64,000 nt of DNA from Lachnospiraceae bacterium (GCA_022791975.1 JAAWAC010000044.1:141230-205229), one strand, 5' to 3'. Shown: positions 33,812 through 43,329, numbered from the stretch's first letter. The notes: a model not told the origin generated them from the sequence alone. Numbers and translations are program-made.

Positions 33812-34591
33812 ATGGATGTTGTAGCCTATGGAGATACCTATAACCAGGCGATGCAGGGACTGGAGGATATGCTTTTTGAGCTGGAAAACCCCATGGCACA
33901 GTTTAAGAAGTCCAGCTATCCTTCCATGTTTCAGACCTATTTTCACAAACACGAGCATGTGGTGGCTGCTATAGAGGATGTATACCAGATGGAGGAAGAG
34001 CCTGATGGATGGTGTGGAAAGCTGGCTACTCGTCTGGCGGATTTGGCTCAGGAGCATCTGAATTCCATCCCCAAAAAATCAAGGCGGGAGGATCAGCTGC
34101 TGAATTTCAACATGATTCTGGTGACCTATCTGTTTCCGGCCATTCTGGAATACAAGGGGAGAAGCGCTGAACCAGTGACGGATGCTATGGTTAAGGTGTG
34201 GAACGACCGATTTAAGACTACCATCGGAAAGGCTTCCTATGAGAAGATCGAGGAGGGCTTTCACCGGAAATTTTGCTATATTACCACGGCTGTCTGTGAA
34301 AGCTTGGGAAAGCCGGACGACTGCTATGAGCTGGAATTGCTCCGCCATTACCGGGACACCTATCTGTTGACAACTAAGGAGGGGAGAGCGCTGGTGGAGG
34401 AATACTATAATATTGCCCCTACCATTGTAACCCGGATCAATAAGCAGGCGGATGCTTCCTCTGTATATGAGAAGATCTGGAATACGTATTTGGAGCCCTG
34501 TATCCGGTATATTGAGCAGGAAAAGCAGGCGGACTGCCAGCACTGCTACATGGATATGGTGCAGGAGCTGAAAGGGAGGTACATAGCATGA
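33812..34591 (+). CDS. CFI-box domain protein of unknown function
   Basis: A 259-residue soluble protein. Residues about 152-210 read FCYITTAVCESLGK, then LELLRHYRDTYLL, EYYNIAPTIV. This is the CFI-box pattern (C-F/Y-I-x-TA, LR-FRD, YY-SP), a conserved domain in many otherwise unlike bacterial proteins whose function is unsettled. The N-terminal 150 residues are helical and not recognised. The C-terminal tail has a Cys pair in ADCQHCYMD. It lies after yebC and its TGA overlaps the metY ATG by 4 bases, so it is translated together with a sulphur-assimilation enzyme. Confidence 0.75.
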   Translation: MDVVAYGDTYNQAMQGLEDMLFELENPMAQFKKSSYPSMFQTYFHKHEHVVAAIEDVYQMEEEPDGWCGKLATRLADLAQEHLNSIPKKSRREDQLLNFNMILVTYLFPAILEYKGRSAEPVTDAMVKVWNDRFKTTIGKASYEKIEEGFHRKFCYITTAVCESLGKPDDCYELELLRHYRDTYLLTTKEGRALVEEYYNIAPTIVTRINKQADASSVYEKIWNTYLEPCIRYIEQEKQADCQHCYMDMVQELKGRYIA

Positions 34592-35859
34592 GAATGGATA
34601 CCATCTGTGTGCAGTCTGGATGGAAGCCCAAAAAGGGAGAGCCCCGGGTGCTTCCCATTTACCAGAGCACCACATTTAAATATGATACCACTGAGGAGAT
34701 GGGCAGACTGTTTGATTTGGAGGACAGCGGGTACTTTTATACCCGGCTTCAAAATCCCACCAATGACTGTGTGGCGGCAAAGATTGCAGAGTTGGAGGGT
34801 GGCGTGGCAGCGATTCTCACCTCCTCTGGCCAGGCGGCAAACTTTTACGCCATTGCCAATATCTGTCAGGCAGGGGACCATATTGTATGCGCCTCCACCG
34901 TGTATGGGGGTACCTTCAATCTCTATGCAGCTACCATCAAGAAGCTTGGCATTTCCTGCACCTTTGTGGACCCGGACGCGCCGGAGGAGGAGATAGAACG
35001 GGCGTTTGAGTCCAACACCAAGGCTGTGGTGGGGGAGACGGTGGCCAATCCGGCGCTGGTGGTTTTGGATATCGAGAAATTTGCACGGCTGGCTCATAGA
35101 CATGGCTGTCCGCTGATTGTGGATAATACTTTCCCCACTCCCATAAATTGTCGTCCCTTTGCCTGGGGCGCCGATATTGTCACCCATTCCACCACCAAAT
35201 ACATGGATGGCCATGCCATGTCTGTAGGGGGCTGCGTGGTTGACAGTGGCAATTTTGACTGGGAGGCTCATAAGGAGCGTTATCCGGGCTTGACCACACC
35301 GGATGAGACCTACCATGGCATTGTGTATACAGAAAAATTTGGAAAAGGGGCTTATATTACCAAGATGACAGCCCAGCTTATGCGGGATCTGGGAAGCATT
35401 CCTTCTCCTATGAATGCCTTTTTGTTGAATGTAGGTTTGGAGACCCTGGCGCTTCGGATGCCCCGGCATTGCAGCAATGCCCAGAAGGTGGCGGAATTTT
35501 TGCAGGCCCATGAAAAGGTGGAGTTTGTGAATTTTGCAGGTCTGCCCGGAGATAAATACTATGCATTGGCACAGAAATATATGCCCAATGGCACTTGTGG
35601 GGTGATTTCATTTGGATTGAAGGGAGGTCGCCAGGAGGCTGTGCGTTTTATGGACAGTTTGAAGCTGGCTGCTATTGTGACCCATGTGGCGGATGCCCGT
35701 ACTTGTGTGTTGCACCCGGCCAGCCATACCCATCGGCAGATGAATGATGACCAGCTTCGGGAGGCAGGCGTAACCCCGGGACTTATTCGGTTTTCCGTGG
35801 GAATTGAAGATCCCAGGGATATTCTTGCGGATCTTGAGCAGGCTTTGGAACAGATTTAG
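34588..35859 (+). CDS. metY: O-acetylhomoserine sulfhydrylase-type PLP enzyme
   Basis: A 423-residue Cys/Met-metabolism PLP enzyme that probably joins sulfide to O-acetylhomoserine to give homocysteine. The start DTICVQSGWKPKKGEPRVLPIYQSTTF, the YTRLQNPT and TSSGQAANFYA blocks, the PLP Asp in VDNTFPTP and the PLP lysine Lys204 in HSTTKYMDGHA are typical of MetY. LRFSVGIEDPRDI closes the fold as in relatives. Cystathionine gamma-synthase activity is the main alternative. It overlaps the upstream CFI-box gene (ATGA). Confidence 0.88.
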   Translation: MRMDTICVQSGWKPKKGEPRVLPIYQSTTFKYDTTEEMGRLFDLEDSGYFYTRLQNPTNDCVAAKIAELEGGVAAILTSSGQAANFYAIANICQAGDHIVCASTVYGGTFNLYAATIKKLGISCTFVDPDAPEEEIERAFESNTKAVVGETVANPALVVLDIEKFARLAHRHGCPLIVDNTFPTPINCRPFAWGADIVTHSTTKYMDGHAMSVGGCVVDSGNFDWEAHKERYPGLTTPDETYHGIVYTEKFGKGAYITKMTAQLMRDLGSIPSPMNAFLLNVGLETLALRMPRHCSNAQKVAEFLQAHEKVEFVNFAGLPGDKYYALAQKYMPNGTCGVISFGLKGGRQEAVRFMDSLKLAAIVTHVADARTCVLHPASHTHRQMNDDQLREAGVTPGLIRFSVGIEDPRDILADLEQALEQI

Positions 35860-35869
35860 GATGGGGGCT

Positions 35870-36547
35870 ATGAGAAAATATCACACGGTTTTGTTTGATC
35901 TGGATGGAACCCTCACAGATTCCCAGGAGGGAATCACCAAGTGCGTACAGCATGCTCTTTCCTACTTTGGTATCCAGGAGCAGGATGAGGAGAAGCTTAA
36001 ACTTTTTATTGGACCGCCACTGGATGACATGTTTATGGAGCTCTATGGATTTTCTCCGGAAAAAGCCAGAGAAGCCCGGGAGAAATACCGGGAGCGGTTT
36101 TCCACTGTGGGATTGTTTGAGAATAGGCCCTATGAGGGAATCCGCGAGCTTTTGGTTACTCTCAAAGAACAGGGGGTTATCCTGGGGGTGGCCACATCGA
36201 AACCGGAAATCTTTTCCAGGAAAATTCTGGAAAAATTTAATCTGAATTCCTATTTTACTGTGATTTCCGGGGCTGATTTGGAAGGAATTCACGGTTCCAA
36301 GGCGGATGTGATCCGGGGAGCTCTGAAGCTTTTAAACAGGAGGCCGGAGGAAACGGAAGGAATCCTCATGGTGGGAGACAGAAAATATGATGTGGAGGGT
36401 GCCCGGGAATGCGGCCTTCCCTGCGTGGGAGTAGGCTTTGGATTTGCTCCTCCCGGGGAGCTTTGTGAGGCTGGGGCAGCTTATTATGCAGAAACAGTAG
36501 CCGATTTAAAGGAGCTGTTAGTTGCATTGACCAGGGATGTGGACTGA
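35870..36547 (+). CDS. HAD family hydrolase, phosphoglycolate phosphatase-like
   Basis: A 225-residue HAD phosphatase. Motif I is LFDLDGTLTDS (nucleophile Asp10, Asp12), motif II is the Thr/Ser in GVATSKPE, and motif III/IV is Lys before MVGDRKYDVEGA. A four-helix cap sits between motifs I and II as in Gph/PgmB-like enzymes. Likely substrates are small phosphorylated metabolites. ATG 35870 gives the tightest N terminus; ATG 35861 three codons earlier is equally possible. The gene follows metY by 10 bases and ends inside a terminator hairpin. Confidence 0.85.
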   Translation: MRKYHTVLFDLDGTLTDSQEGITKCVQHALSYFGIQEQDEEKLKLFIGPPLDDMFMELYGFSPEKAREAREKYRERFSTVGLFENRPYEGIRELLVTLKEQGVILGVATSKPEIFSRKILEKFNLNSYFTVISGADLEGIHGSKADVIRGALKLLNRRPEETEGILMVGDRKYDVEGARECGLPCVGVGFGFAPPGELCEAGAAYYAETVADLKELLVALTRDVD

Positions 36548-36571
36548 ATGTCTGCATCCTTTCTTTTTTTC
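36535..36571 (+). terminator. terminator at the end of the HAD gene
   Basis: GGATG (36535-36539) pairs with CATCC (36555-36559), and GAC pairs with GTC inside, with symmetrical mismatches between. The T-rich tract 36560-36570 follows. The stem overlaps the last codons of the HAD gene. Confidence 0.7.
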
Positions 36572-36585
36572 TTGGATAAGTGAAG

Positions 36586-36606
36586 ATTCTTTTGAAATTC
36601 TTTTGA
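36586..36606 (+). repeat. tandem direct repeat ATTCTTTTGA x2, 11-bp period
   Basis: Two exact copies of ATTCTTTTGA at 36586-36595 and 36597-36606, spaced one helical turn apart, 145 bp before the response-regulator gene. The arrangement is that of binding sites for OmpR-family regulators, so autoregulation is possible. Confidence 0.45.
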
Positions 36607-36750
36607 TTTTTCTTTAGGCGGTCTTTGGATTTCCCCGGTAAGCTATTACCAGAGCAGGAAAGGGGGAAAGATACTTGAATAAAAAACAGGCTTACAAAGG
36701 AAGGTGGCTTTATGCTACAATAGTGTCAAAAAGGATAGAGGAGAGCAGAC

Positions 36751-37467
36751 ATGGAACAACAATATCAGGTGCTGGTGGTAGAGGATGACAAAGAAATTCG
36801 GGAGGGCATTGCCATTTACCTGCGCAGTCAGGGATACATGGTACAGCAGGCGGCTGATGGGATCGAGGGACTGAAAGCTATACAGCAGAGCCCACCGCAT
36901 CTGGCGATTGTGGATGTGATGATGCCTCGGATGGATGGAATCCGTATGGTAATGAAGCTACGGCAAAAATATGATTTTCCGGTGATTATGCTTTCCGCTA
37001 AATCTGAGGAAGTAGATAAAATTATGGGGTTAAATATGGGGGCAGATGATTATGTGACCAAGCCCTTTACTCCGTTGGAGCTTTTGGCCCGGGTGAATTC
37101 CCAGTTGCGCCGGTATTCAAAATATCTGAAGGCCCTGGGAGATCAGGAGCAGAAGAAAGACGAACATCTGTTCTCTGTTGGGGGTCTGGAACTAAACGAT
37201 GAGACCAAGGAGGTCTTTGTGGACGGTCAGCCGGTAAAGCTGACTCCCATGGAATTTAAAATTTTGCAGCTATTAATAAAAAGTCCTGGCAGGGTTTTTT
37301 CGGCGGAGGAGATTTACGAGAGGGTTTGGAATGAAAACCCTGTGGGAACGGATACCATTATGGTGCATATCCGGAATATCCGCGGAAAAATAGAGTTAAA
37401 CCCCCGGGAACCCAAATATTTAAAGGTGGTGTGGGGAGTTGGATACAAAATTGAAAAGCAGGCGTAG
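36751..37467 (+). CDS. OmpR-family response regulator
   Basis: A 238-residue two-domain response regulator. The receiver (1-120) has the acidic pair in VEDDKE, phospho-acceptor Asp55 in LAIVDVMMPRMDG, and the switch Thr/Ser and Lys in MLSAKS and DYVTKPF. The C-terminal winged helix (about 145-238) includes LTPMEFKILQLLIKSPGRVFS and TIMVHIRNIRGKIE. The preceding base run GAGAGCAG supplies the ribosome binding site. It overlaps by 29 bases the sensor kinase that must be its partner. Resemblance to VanR-type regulators is general only. Confidence 0.93.
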   Translation: MEQQYQVLVVEDDKEIREGIAIYLRSQGYMVQQAADGIEGLKAIQQSPPHLAIVDVMMPRMDGIRMVMKLRQKYDFPVIMLSAKSEEVDKIMGLNMGADDYVTKPFTPLELLARVNSQLRRYSKYLKALGDQEQKKDEHLFSVGGLELNDETKEVFVDGQPVKLTPMEFKILQLLIKSPGRVFSAEEIYERVWNENPVGTDTIMVHIRNIRGKIELNPREPKYLKVVWGVGYKIEKQA

Positions 37468-39751
37468 AAGCCTATATCTGGTTATGCTTCTAATTAGCCT
37501 GGCCTTAGCATGCATAGCCATTTTTTGTTACAATTTCATTCAGACAGGAGCGCAGAGGCAGCTAAAGCAGCTTGAAAAGGAATGGAATACAAGACAGGAA
37601 GAGCTTAACAAAGAGATGGTGGATACAGATTCCTATACTGTGCGCAGTATGGTGCAGAATGGGTATCTGTTCTATGTGGATTTTCAAAAGATGGCAGCTG
37701 AGGAGCCTATTCTGACAGAGGAAATCCTCATACCAAACGCCCGCAATATGGTACAGTCCGAGAGATGGGGAGCGGAAACAATCCGTGACTACACAGCACT
37801 TTCGGAAGCCTTGGCCAGCTCCGTTGCCCTGTGGAAGGAGGATTTTCTGAATATGGAGGCCGCCGGCTGGGACTATGTGGCGGAGGAACTGGAAGGCGGA
37901 CGGACCATTACAAACATTGTGGATGAAACGGTGCTGAATTGGATTGATGGACAGATGGAACAGCCCGGTATGAGTCTGGAAAAGGGGCCTTATTATGATG
38001 GCTACCTGATCTTTCGGTATGATGAGGCCGGAGAGCTTAAGCTGATTGGGGCATCCAATATGGATTCCGAGGGTATTTACCGGAATATCCAGAGCCAGCG
38101 GTACCGGAACATGCTGGAGAACTTTTATATTTCTGACGGGCAGCCTCCGGAGCTTACCCGCCCCAAAAATATGCAGGTATTTTACGGATATACATCACCA
38201 GAGGTGGAGGAATTTTTTGACCAATATTGGGGAAGCTATTATCTTTACACGGACAATGGAGCCGACCTTCTTCCCTTTGGCATTGCCCTGCTGGCCCTGC
38301 TGGCAGCAGTAGGCATGGGAATCTGGGGAAGAAAAAGGCAGGTGTTAGGTAGAGGAATTTTGTCCTTTCCCATGGAGGGGGCATTGGTAGGCTTTTTCCT
38401 TTTTGTCCTGCTGTATACCTTAAGCTTGGAAGCGTTGGTACAAACTTGTAATGGAATGTTTTTGGAAGAGCTGATGGAGCAGAACTTTCTGGAGAGCTCT
38501 GCAAATGTGCTGATTTATGGGTATAATATCTTTTTATGGGTCCTATTATCTCTGGTGTGTATGTGGTCCCTGTTGATTGTTTGGCCCAGAACAGAGGGTG
38601 GCCTTTGGAGCTATCTCAAGGAGCGCAGCTTGATTCTTCGAATCTTTCCTGCCTGCCGGCGTTTATATGGAGCATTTTACAGTTACATGACTCGGTTTGA
38701 TATCTCAGAATCCATAAATAAAACTCTGACCAAGTGGGTGCTTGTTAATCTGGCTATTTTGACAGTGCTGTGCTGTGCCTGGTTTTTTGGACTTCCGGGG
38801 CTGATTTTGTATTCCATCGGGCTGTACTTGACTCTGCGGAAGTATCTGGGAACCATCCAACAACAATATCAGACCATGTTGGAGGCAGCCAAACACATGG
38901 CGGAAGGCAATCTGAATACGGAGATTTTGGAAGATATGGGCGTCTTTGAGCCGCTAAAGGTGCAGCTTCTCAAGGTTCAGGATGGATTTAAAGCCGCTGT
39001 GGAAAAGGAAGTAAAAAGCCAGCGCATGAAAACCGAACTTATTACCAATGTGTCCCATGATCTGAAAACGCCTTTGACTGCTATCATTACCTATGTGGAT
39101 CTCTTAAAGGGAGACGGGGTGACTGACGAGGAGCGGGTGTCCTATATTCACACCCTGGAGAAGAAGTCCAACAGGCTGAAGGTACTGATCGAGGATCTGT
39201 TTGAGGTGAGTAAGGCGGAAAGCCAGAACGTGACTATGCACCTGGAAAGCGTGGATCTGGTGAATCTTATCAAACAGGTTTGTCTGGAGATGGAGGATAA
39301 GATGGAGGACTCCAACCTACAATTTCGTTGGAATCTGCCCCAGAAAAAGGTGATCTGTATGCTGGATGGACAGCGGACCTACCGGGTGTTTGAGAACCTT
39401 ATTGGCAATGTGATCAAATACTCTATGGAGGGCTCTCGGGTTTATATGGATCTCTATGAAACGGAGACGCAGGTACAGATTGAGTTGAAAAATATCTCAG
39501 CCACAGAGCTGAATTTTGACCCGGAGGAAATCACCGAGCGCTTTGTGCGGGGGGATTTATCCCGGAACACAGAAGGGAGCGGGCTTGGATTGGCCATAGC
39601 CCGAAGCTTTGTGGAACTCCAAGGAGGTGCCTTCCAGATTGAGATAGATGGGGATTTATTCAAGGTGAAAATTGTTTTTCAACGGAATACACAGGAAAAA
39701 CAACAAGAAACCAAGGAAATCAAAGAGGAGGAAACGCCCCAAAACCTCTGA
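37439..39751 (+). CDS. membrane sensor histidine kinase
   Basis: A 770-residue sensor. One membrane segment at about 10-32 and an extracytoplasmic domain (33-275) are followed by several membrane segments (about 280-480), then a HAMP-like linker. HisKA has phospho-acceptor His540 in TNVSHDLKTPLTA. The ATPase domain has an N box with FENLIGNVIKYS and a G box GSGLGLAIARSF. The start is TTG at 37439, overlapping the regulator gene; a TTG at 37451 is the alternative. The signal is unknown. A promoter and a membrane-protein pair of unknown function follow. Confidence 0.9.
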   Translation: MDTKLKSRRRSLYLVMLLISLALACIAIFCYNFIQTGAQRQLKQLEKEWNTRQEELNKEMVDTDSYTVRSMVQNGYLFYVDFQKMAAEEPILTEEILIPNARNMVQSERWGAETIRDYTALSEALASSVALWKEDFLNMEAAGWDYVAEELEGGRTITNIVDETVLNWIDGQMEQPGMSLEKGPYYDGYLIFRYDEAGELKLIGASNMDSEGIYRNIQSQRYRNMLENFYISDGQPPELTRPKNMQVFYGYTSPEVEEFFDQYWGSYYLYTDNGADLLPFGIALLALLAAVGMGIWGRKRQVLGRGILSFPMEGALVGFFLFVLLYTLSLEALVQTCNGMFLEELMEQNFLESSANVLIYGYNIFLWVLLSLVCMWSLLIVWPRTEGGLWSYLKERSLILRIFPACRRLYGAFYSYMTRFDISESINKTLTKWVLVNLAILTVLCCAWFFGLPGLILYSIGLYLTLRKYLGTIQQQYQTMLEAAKHMAEGNLNTEILEDMGVFEPLKVQLLKVQDGFKAAVEKEVKSQRMKTELITNVSHDLKTPLTAIITYVDLLKGDGVTDEERVSYIHTLEKKSNRLKVLIEDLFEVSKAESQNVTMHLESVDLVNLIKQVCLEMEDKMEDSNLQFRWNLPQKKVICMLDGQRTYRVFENLIGNVIKYSMEGSRVYMDLYETETQVQIELKNISATELNFDPEEITERFVRGDLSRNTEGSGLGLAIARSFVELQGGAFQIEIDGDLFKVKIVFQRNTQEKQQETKEIKEEETPQNL

Positions 39752-39759
39752 AATGTGCT

Positions 39760-39788
39760 TTGACAAGCGCTCTGCAAAATGATAGACT
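39760..39788 (+). promoter_or_regulatory. sigma-A promoter of the membrane-protein pair
   Basis: TTGACA (39760-39765), 17-bp spacer, TAGACT (39783-39788). Transcription starting near 39795 would exclude the GTG at 39794 as start and supports ATG 39830. Confidence 0.75.
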
Positions 39789-39829
39789 AGAACGTGAAGT
39801 CTAATGCTTTTACAGGGAGCGTGAAACAA

Positions 39830-40558
39830 ATGAGAAAAAAATATCAGGGGCGTTTATGGTTTCGGGTTCTGGTATTGCTGGCTGTAACGGTTATCTATGT
39901 GGTAAGGCCGGAGCAGTTTGCAGTGTTGGAGCCCGGACATTTTTTTGCAGGGCCTTCTGCCCTGCATCTTTTATGGATCATCTGGATGGGAGATATGGTT
40001 TTAAAGCTTTTTCCCATTCCAGGCACACTGGCTCTGGGAGCGGCCAAACAGCTGCCAGCCTATTATGTGCCTGCAAAGAAGCCGGCAAAGCCCCAGGTGC
40101 AGAATGCTTATTTTCGGGAAAATAACAGGCGGGCTCTGGTGGTTTTTATGGTGTGGTCTTTTGTGGGCCTTGGGCTGGCAGGGCTTTGGAAGCTGGGAAT
40201 CCTGGGAAACGAAGAGCTTTTGTTGGTGACGGTTTTCTTTTACGTATCCGATTTGTTTTGTGTGGTTGTCTGGTGTCCTTTCCGGGTGTGGTTTCTTAAA
40301 AATCGCTGCTGTACTACCTGCCGGATTTTCAACTGGGATCATCTGATGATGGTAACACCTCTGGTCTGCGTGAATAGCTTTTACAGCTGGAGTCTTGTGG
40401 TGGCCGCTAGCTTTGTATTGCTTTTGTGGGAGTATCGGGTATACCGGTATCCACAGCGATTTTTTGAGGGAAGCAATGAGGCGCTGAAATGCAAAAATTG
40501 CACAGATTTGCTGTGTGGTAGGAGAAAAACTACCGGGGAAGGGGCGAAGAAACCATGA
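39830..40558 (+). CDS. conserved membrane protein with cysteine clusters
   Basis: A 242-residue protein I cannot assign to a named family. It has about five to six hydrophobic segments and two soluble cysteine groups: NRCCTTCRIFNWDH (about residues 158-171) between membrane segments and CKNCTDLLC (about 220-228) near the C terminus. These could bind a metal or an Fe-S cluster. ATG 39830 follows AGGGAG; earlier GTG codons precede the predicted transcript. Its stop overlaps the DUF554 gene by 4 bases (ATGA), so the two are coupled. Confidence 0.7.
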   Translation: MRKKYQGRLWFRVLVLLAVTVIYVVRPEQFAVLEPGHFFAGPSALHLLWIIWMGDMVLKLFPIPGTLALGAAKQLPAYYVPAKKPAKPQVQNAYFRENNRRALVVFMVWSFVGLGLAGLWKLGILGNEELLLVTVFFYVSDLFCVVVWCPFRVWFLKNRCCTTCRIFNWDHLMMVTPLVCVNSFYSWSLVVAASFVLLLWEYRVYRYPQRFFEGSNEALKCKNCTDLLCGRRKTTGEGAKKP

Positions 40559-41274
40559 TTGGCCTTGGGACAGGGATCAATGTAGCCGGCATTTTGGTCG
40601 GGGGATTTTTGGGGTTACTGATGGGGAAGGGACTTTCCCAGCGGTTTCAGGAGATACTGACCCAAGCGGCGGGGCTCTGTGTGCTGTTTTTGGGAATCGC
40701 CGGGGCTATGGAGCACATGCTGATTCTTAAGGATGGCAGTCTTGGCAGCCAGGGGACTATGATGGTTATCGGCTCCTTTGTGGCAGGTGCTTTACTGGGA
40801 GAATGGCTGAATCTGGAACAACATATGGAAGATTTTGGCATCTGGCTGCGGGAAAAAACCAAGAGCCAGGGAGATACTCGGTTTATTGAGGGATTTTTAA
40901 ATACCTCCTTTACGGTCTGTATCGGTGCCATGGCTGTTGTGGGCTCCATTCAGGACGGAGTCTTTGGGGATTACTCGATTTTGACAGCCAAGGCAGTGCT
41001 GGATCTTATCATTGTATTTGTGCTCACGGCCTCCTTGGGAAGGGGCTGTATTTTTTCGGCCATTCCCGTGGCTCTGTTTCAGGGAAGCATCACCTTTTTG
41101 TCACGGTTTCTGGAACCGTTTTTGACAGATCTGGCCATGGATAACCTTTCCCTGACCGGATCGATGCTGATTTTCTGTGTGGGTGTAAATCTGATCTGGG
41201 GAAAGAAAATCAAGGTGGCCAACCTTTTGCCAGCTATTCTTGTGGCAGTAGCCTGGGCTTTTTTGCCTTGGTAA
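40555..41274 (+). CDS. DUF554 family membrane protein (YdfK-like)
   Basis: A 239-residue DUF554 protein with seven or so membrane segments. The N terminus GLGTGINVAGILVGGFLGLLMGKGL, FLNTSFTVCIGAMAVVGSIQDG in the middle, and the C-terminal ANLLPAILVAV are family blocks. A transport role is usually assumed but not shown. It overlaps the upstream cysteine-cluster membrane gene by 4 bases and ends before the purine-gene promoter. Confidence 0.88.
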   Translation: MIGLGTGINVAGILVGGFLGLLMGKGLSQRFQEILTQAAGLCVLFLGIAGAMEHMLILKDGSLGSQGTMMVIGSFVAGALLGEWLNLEQHMEDFGIWLREKTKSQGDTRFIEGFLNTSFTVCIGAMAVVGSIQDGVFGDYSILTAKAVLDLIIVFVLTASLGRGCIFSAIPVALFQGSITFLSRFLEPFLTDLAMDNLSLTGSMLIFCVGVNLIWGKKIKVANLLPAILVAVAWAFLPW

Positions 41275-41286
41275 AGGGGAAACTGG

Positions 41287-41315
41287 TTGCCAAAAGAAGA
41301 ACAGAATGCTATAAT
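41287..41315 (+). promoter_or_regulatory. sigma-A promoter of the purine genes
   Basis: TTGCCA (41287-41292), 17-bp spacer, TATAAT (41310-41315), 52 bases before the IMP cyclohydrolase gene. No PurR box or purine riboswitch is seen. Confidence 0.8.
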
Positions 41316-41366
41316 AAATGCGGTAATAAGAAAGATGTATGAGAAATGTTTATGGAGGAGAATTGA

Positions 41367-42077
41367 ATGGATTTTAGTTGGATGCAGAGGGAATTAAAGG
41401 AAAATGCATATCCTGGTAGGGGGATTCTTATGGGCAGGACCGCAGACGGAGGGAAGGCAGTTACTGCTTATTTTATTATGGGAAGAAGTGAGAACAGCCG
41501 AAACCGGATCTTTGTGGAGGACGGTAAGGGAATTCGCACCCAGGCCTTTGACCCTTCCAAGCTTTCCGATCCCAGTCTGATTATTTATGCGCCCGTGCGG
41601 GTGCTGGGGAATAAGACCATTGTGACCAACGGGGATCAGACAGATACCATCTATGAGCTGATGGACAACCAGCACACCTTTGAACAGGCCTTGCGCACCC
41701 GGGAGTTTGAGCCAGATGCGCCCAATTATACCCCCCGGATTTCTGGTATTATGCATGCGGAGAAGGGTATCTGTAATTACGCCCTGTCTATCTTAAAGAG
41801 CAATGAGGGAGATCCCTCCTCCTGTCAGCGTTTTACCTATACTTATGAGAATCCCAAGAAAGGGGAAGGACATTTGATTCACACCTATCGCTGTGATGGC
41901 AATCCTCTGCCAAGTTTTGCAGGAGAACCCAAGAAAATTACCATAGCCGATGATATTGACGTGTTTACCCGTCTTCTCTGGGAAAACCTGAACGAGGAGA
42001 ACAAGGTTTCCCTGTTTGTGCGGTATATTCATATTGAGGATGGAAGCTACAAGAGCCGGATTGTAAATAAAAACTAA
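41367..42077 (+). CDS. IMP cyclohydrolase, PurO-like
   Basis: A 236-residue protein of the archaeal-type PurO family that closes FAICAR to IMP, the last step of purine synthesis. Typical segments are [33 protein letters not shown], and NYTPRISGI. This is a stand-alone enzyme, unlike the cyclohydrolase half of bacterial PurH. GGAGG precedes the ATG. The AICAR transformylase gene 76 bases downstream supplies the preceding step, which makes the assignment coherent. Confidence 0.88.
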   Translation: MDFSWMQRELKENAYPGRGILMGRTADGGKAVTAYFIMGRSENSRNRIFVEDGKGIRTQAFDPSKLSDPSLIIYAPVRVLGNKTIVTNGDQTDTIYELMDNQHTFEQALRTREFEPDAPNYTPRISGIMHAEKGICNYALSILKSNEGDPSSCQRFTYTYENPKKGEGHLIHTYRCDGNPLPSFAGEPKKITIADDIDVFTRLLWENLNEENKVSLFVRYIHIEDGSYKSRIVNKN

Positions 42078-42153
42078 AAAGCTGTCGGGAAAATGCCAGA
42101 GAAGCCGCTCGGATCAAAGGCAGGCCAGATCAGAGGAAAGAGGAGAGAACACA

Positions 42154-43329
42154 ATGAAAGAATTGGAATTAAAATATGGATGTAACCCAAACCAGAAGCC
42201 GTCCCGGATTTTTTGCCGGGAGGGAGAGCTTCCCATTCAGGTGCTGTCCGGGAAGCCGGGATATATAAACTTTATGGATGCCTTAAACGGCTGGCAGCTG
42301 GTAAAGGAATTAAAGAAGGCCACAGGGCTTCCTGCTGCCACCTCCTTTAAGCATGTTTCCCCGGCTGGCGCCGCCGTGGGCCTGCCTCTAACGGACACCT
42401 TAAAAAAAATTTACTGGGTGGAGGATGCGGGGGAGTTGTCTCCCCTGGCCTGTGCTTATGCCAGAGCCCGAGGCGCGGATCGGATGTCCTCTTTTGGGGA
42501 TTTTATTGCTCTGTCTGATGTGTGTGACGCATCCACAGCCCTTCTCATTAAACGGGAGGTCTCTGACGGGGTGATTGCTCCTGGCTATACGCCGGAAGCA
42601 CTGGAAATCCTAAAGCAGAAGAAAAAGGGCAATTATAATGTGATTCAAATGGACGAGGGCTATGTGCCCGCGCCGGTGGAATGCAAGGATGTGTTTGGCA
42701 TTACCTTTGAGCAGGGGAGAAATGAGCTGGTAGTGGATGATGCCCTGTTTTCCAAGATAGTCACAGAGAATCGGGATCTTCCGGAGGCGGCCCGCATAGA
42801 CCTGGCTGTAGCTTTGATTACCCTGAAATATACCCAGTCCAATTCCGTGTGCTATGTAAAGGGGGGCCAGGCCATTGGCATTGGCGCCGGGCAGCAGTCC
42901 CGGATTCACTGTACCCGACTGGCAGGAAGCAAGGCGGACAACTGGTTTTTGCGTCAGTCTCCCCAGGTGCTGAGTCTTCCGTTTGTGGGGGGCATTGGCC
43001 GGGCAGACAGGGACAACGCTATAGATGTGTATATTGGCGAGGAATATGAGGATGTACTGGCTGAGGGCACCTGGCAGCGTCTGTTTCAGGTAAAGCCGCC
43101 GGTATTTACCCGGGAGGAGAAGAGGGCCTGGTTAAATCAGATGGAGGATGTGGCCTTGGGCTCCGATGCCTTCTTCCCCTTTGGAGATAACATTGAGCGG
43201 GCTCACAAGAGCGGGGTAAAATACATTGCCCAGCCGGGAGGTTCCATTCGGGATGACCATGTAATTGAAACCTGTAATAAATATGGGATGGTAATGGCCT
43301 TCACAGGAATCCGGCTGTTCCATCACTAA
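42154..43329 (+). CDS. stand-alone AICAR transformylase (PurH C-terminal domain only)
   Basis: A 391-residue protein that matches the formyltransferase half of PurH and converts AICAR to FAICAR with 10-formyl-[15 protein letters not shown] carries the Lys-His pair of the active site, [28 protein letters not shown] is the second core motif, and [27 protein letters not shown] ends the fold. The N-terminal inosinicase domain of ordinary PurH (about 200 residues) is absent and replaced by the separate upstream cyclohydrolase. ATG 42154 follows GGAAAGAGGAGAG. Confidence 0.93.
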   Translation: MKELELKYGCNPNQKPSRIFCREGELPIQVLSGKPGYINFMDALNGWQLVKELKKATGLPAATSFKHVSPAGAAVGLPLTDTLKKIYWVEDAGELSPLACAYARARGADRMSSFGDFIALSDVCDASTALLIKREVSDGVIAPGYTPEALEILKQKKKGNYNVIQMDEGYVPAPVECKDVFGITFEQGRNELVVDDALFSKIVTENRDLPEAARIDLAVALITLKYTQSNSVCYVKGGQAIGIGAGQQSRIHCTRLAGSKADNWFLRQSPQVLSLPFVGGIGRADRDNAIDVYIGEEYEDVLAEGTWQRLFQVKPPVFTREEKRAWLNQMEDVALGSDAFFPFGDNIERAHKSGVKYIAQPGGSIRDDHVIETCNKYGMVMAFTGIRLFHH

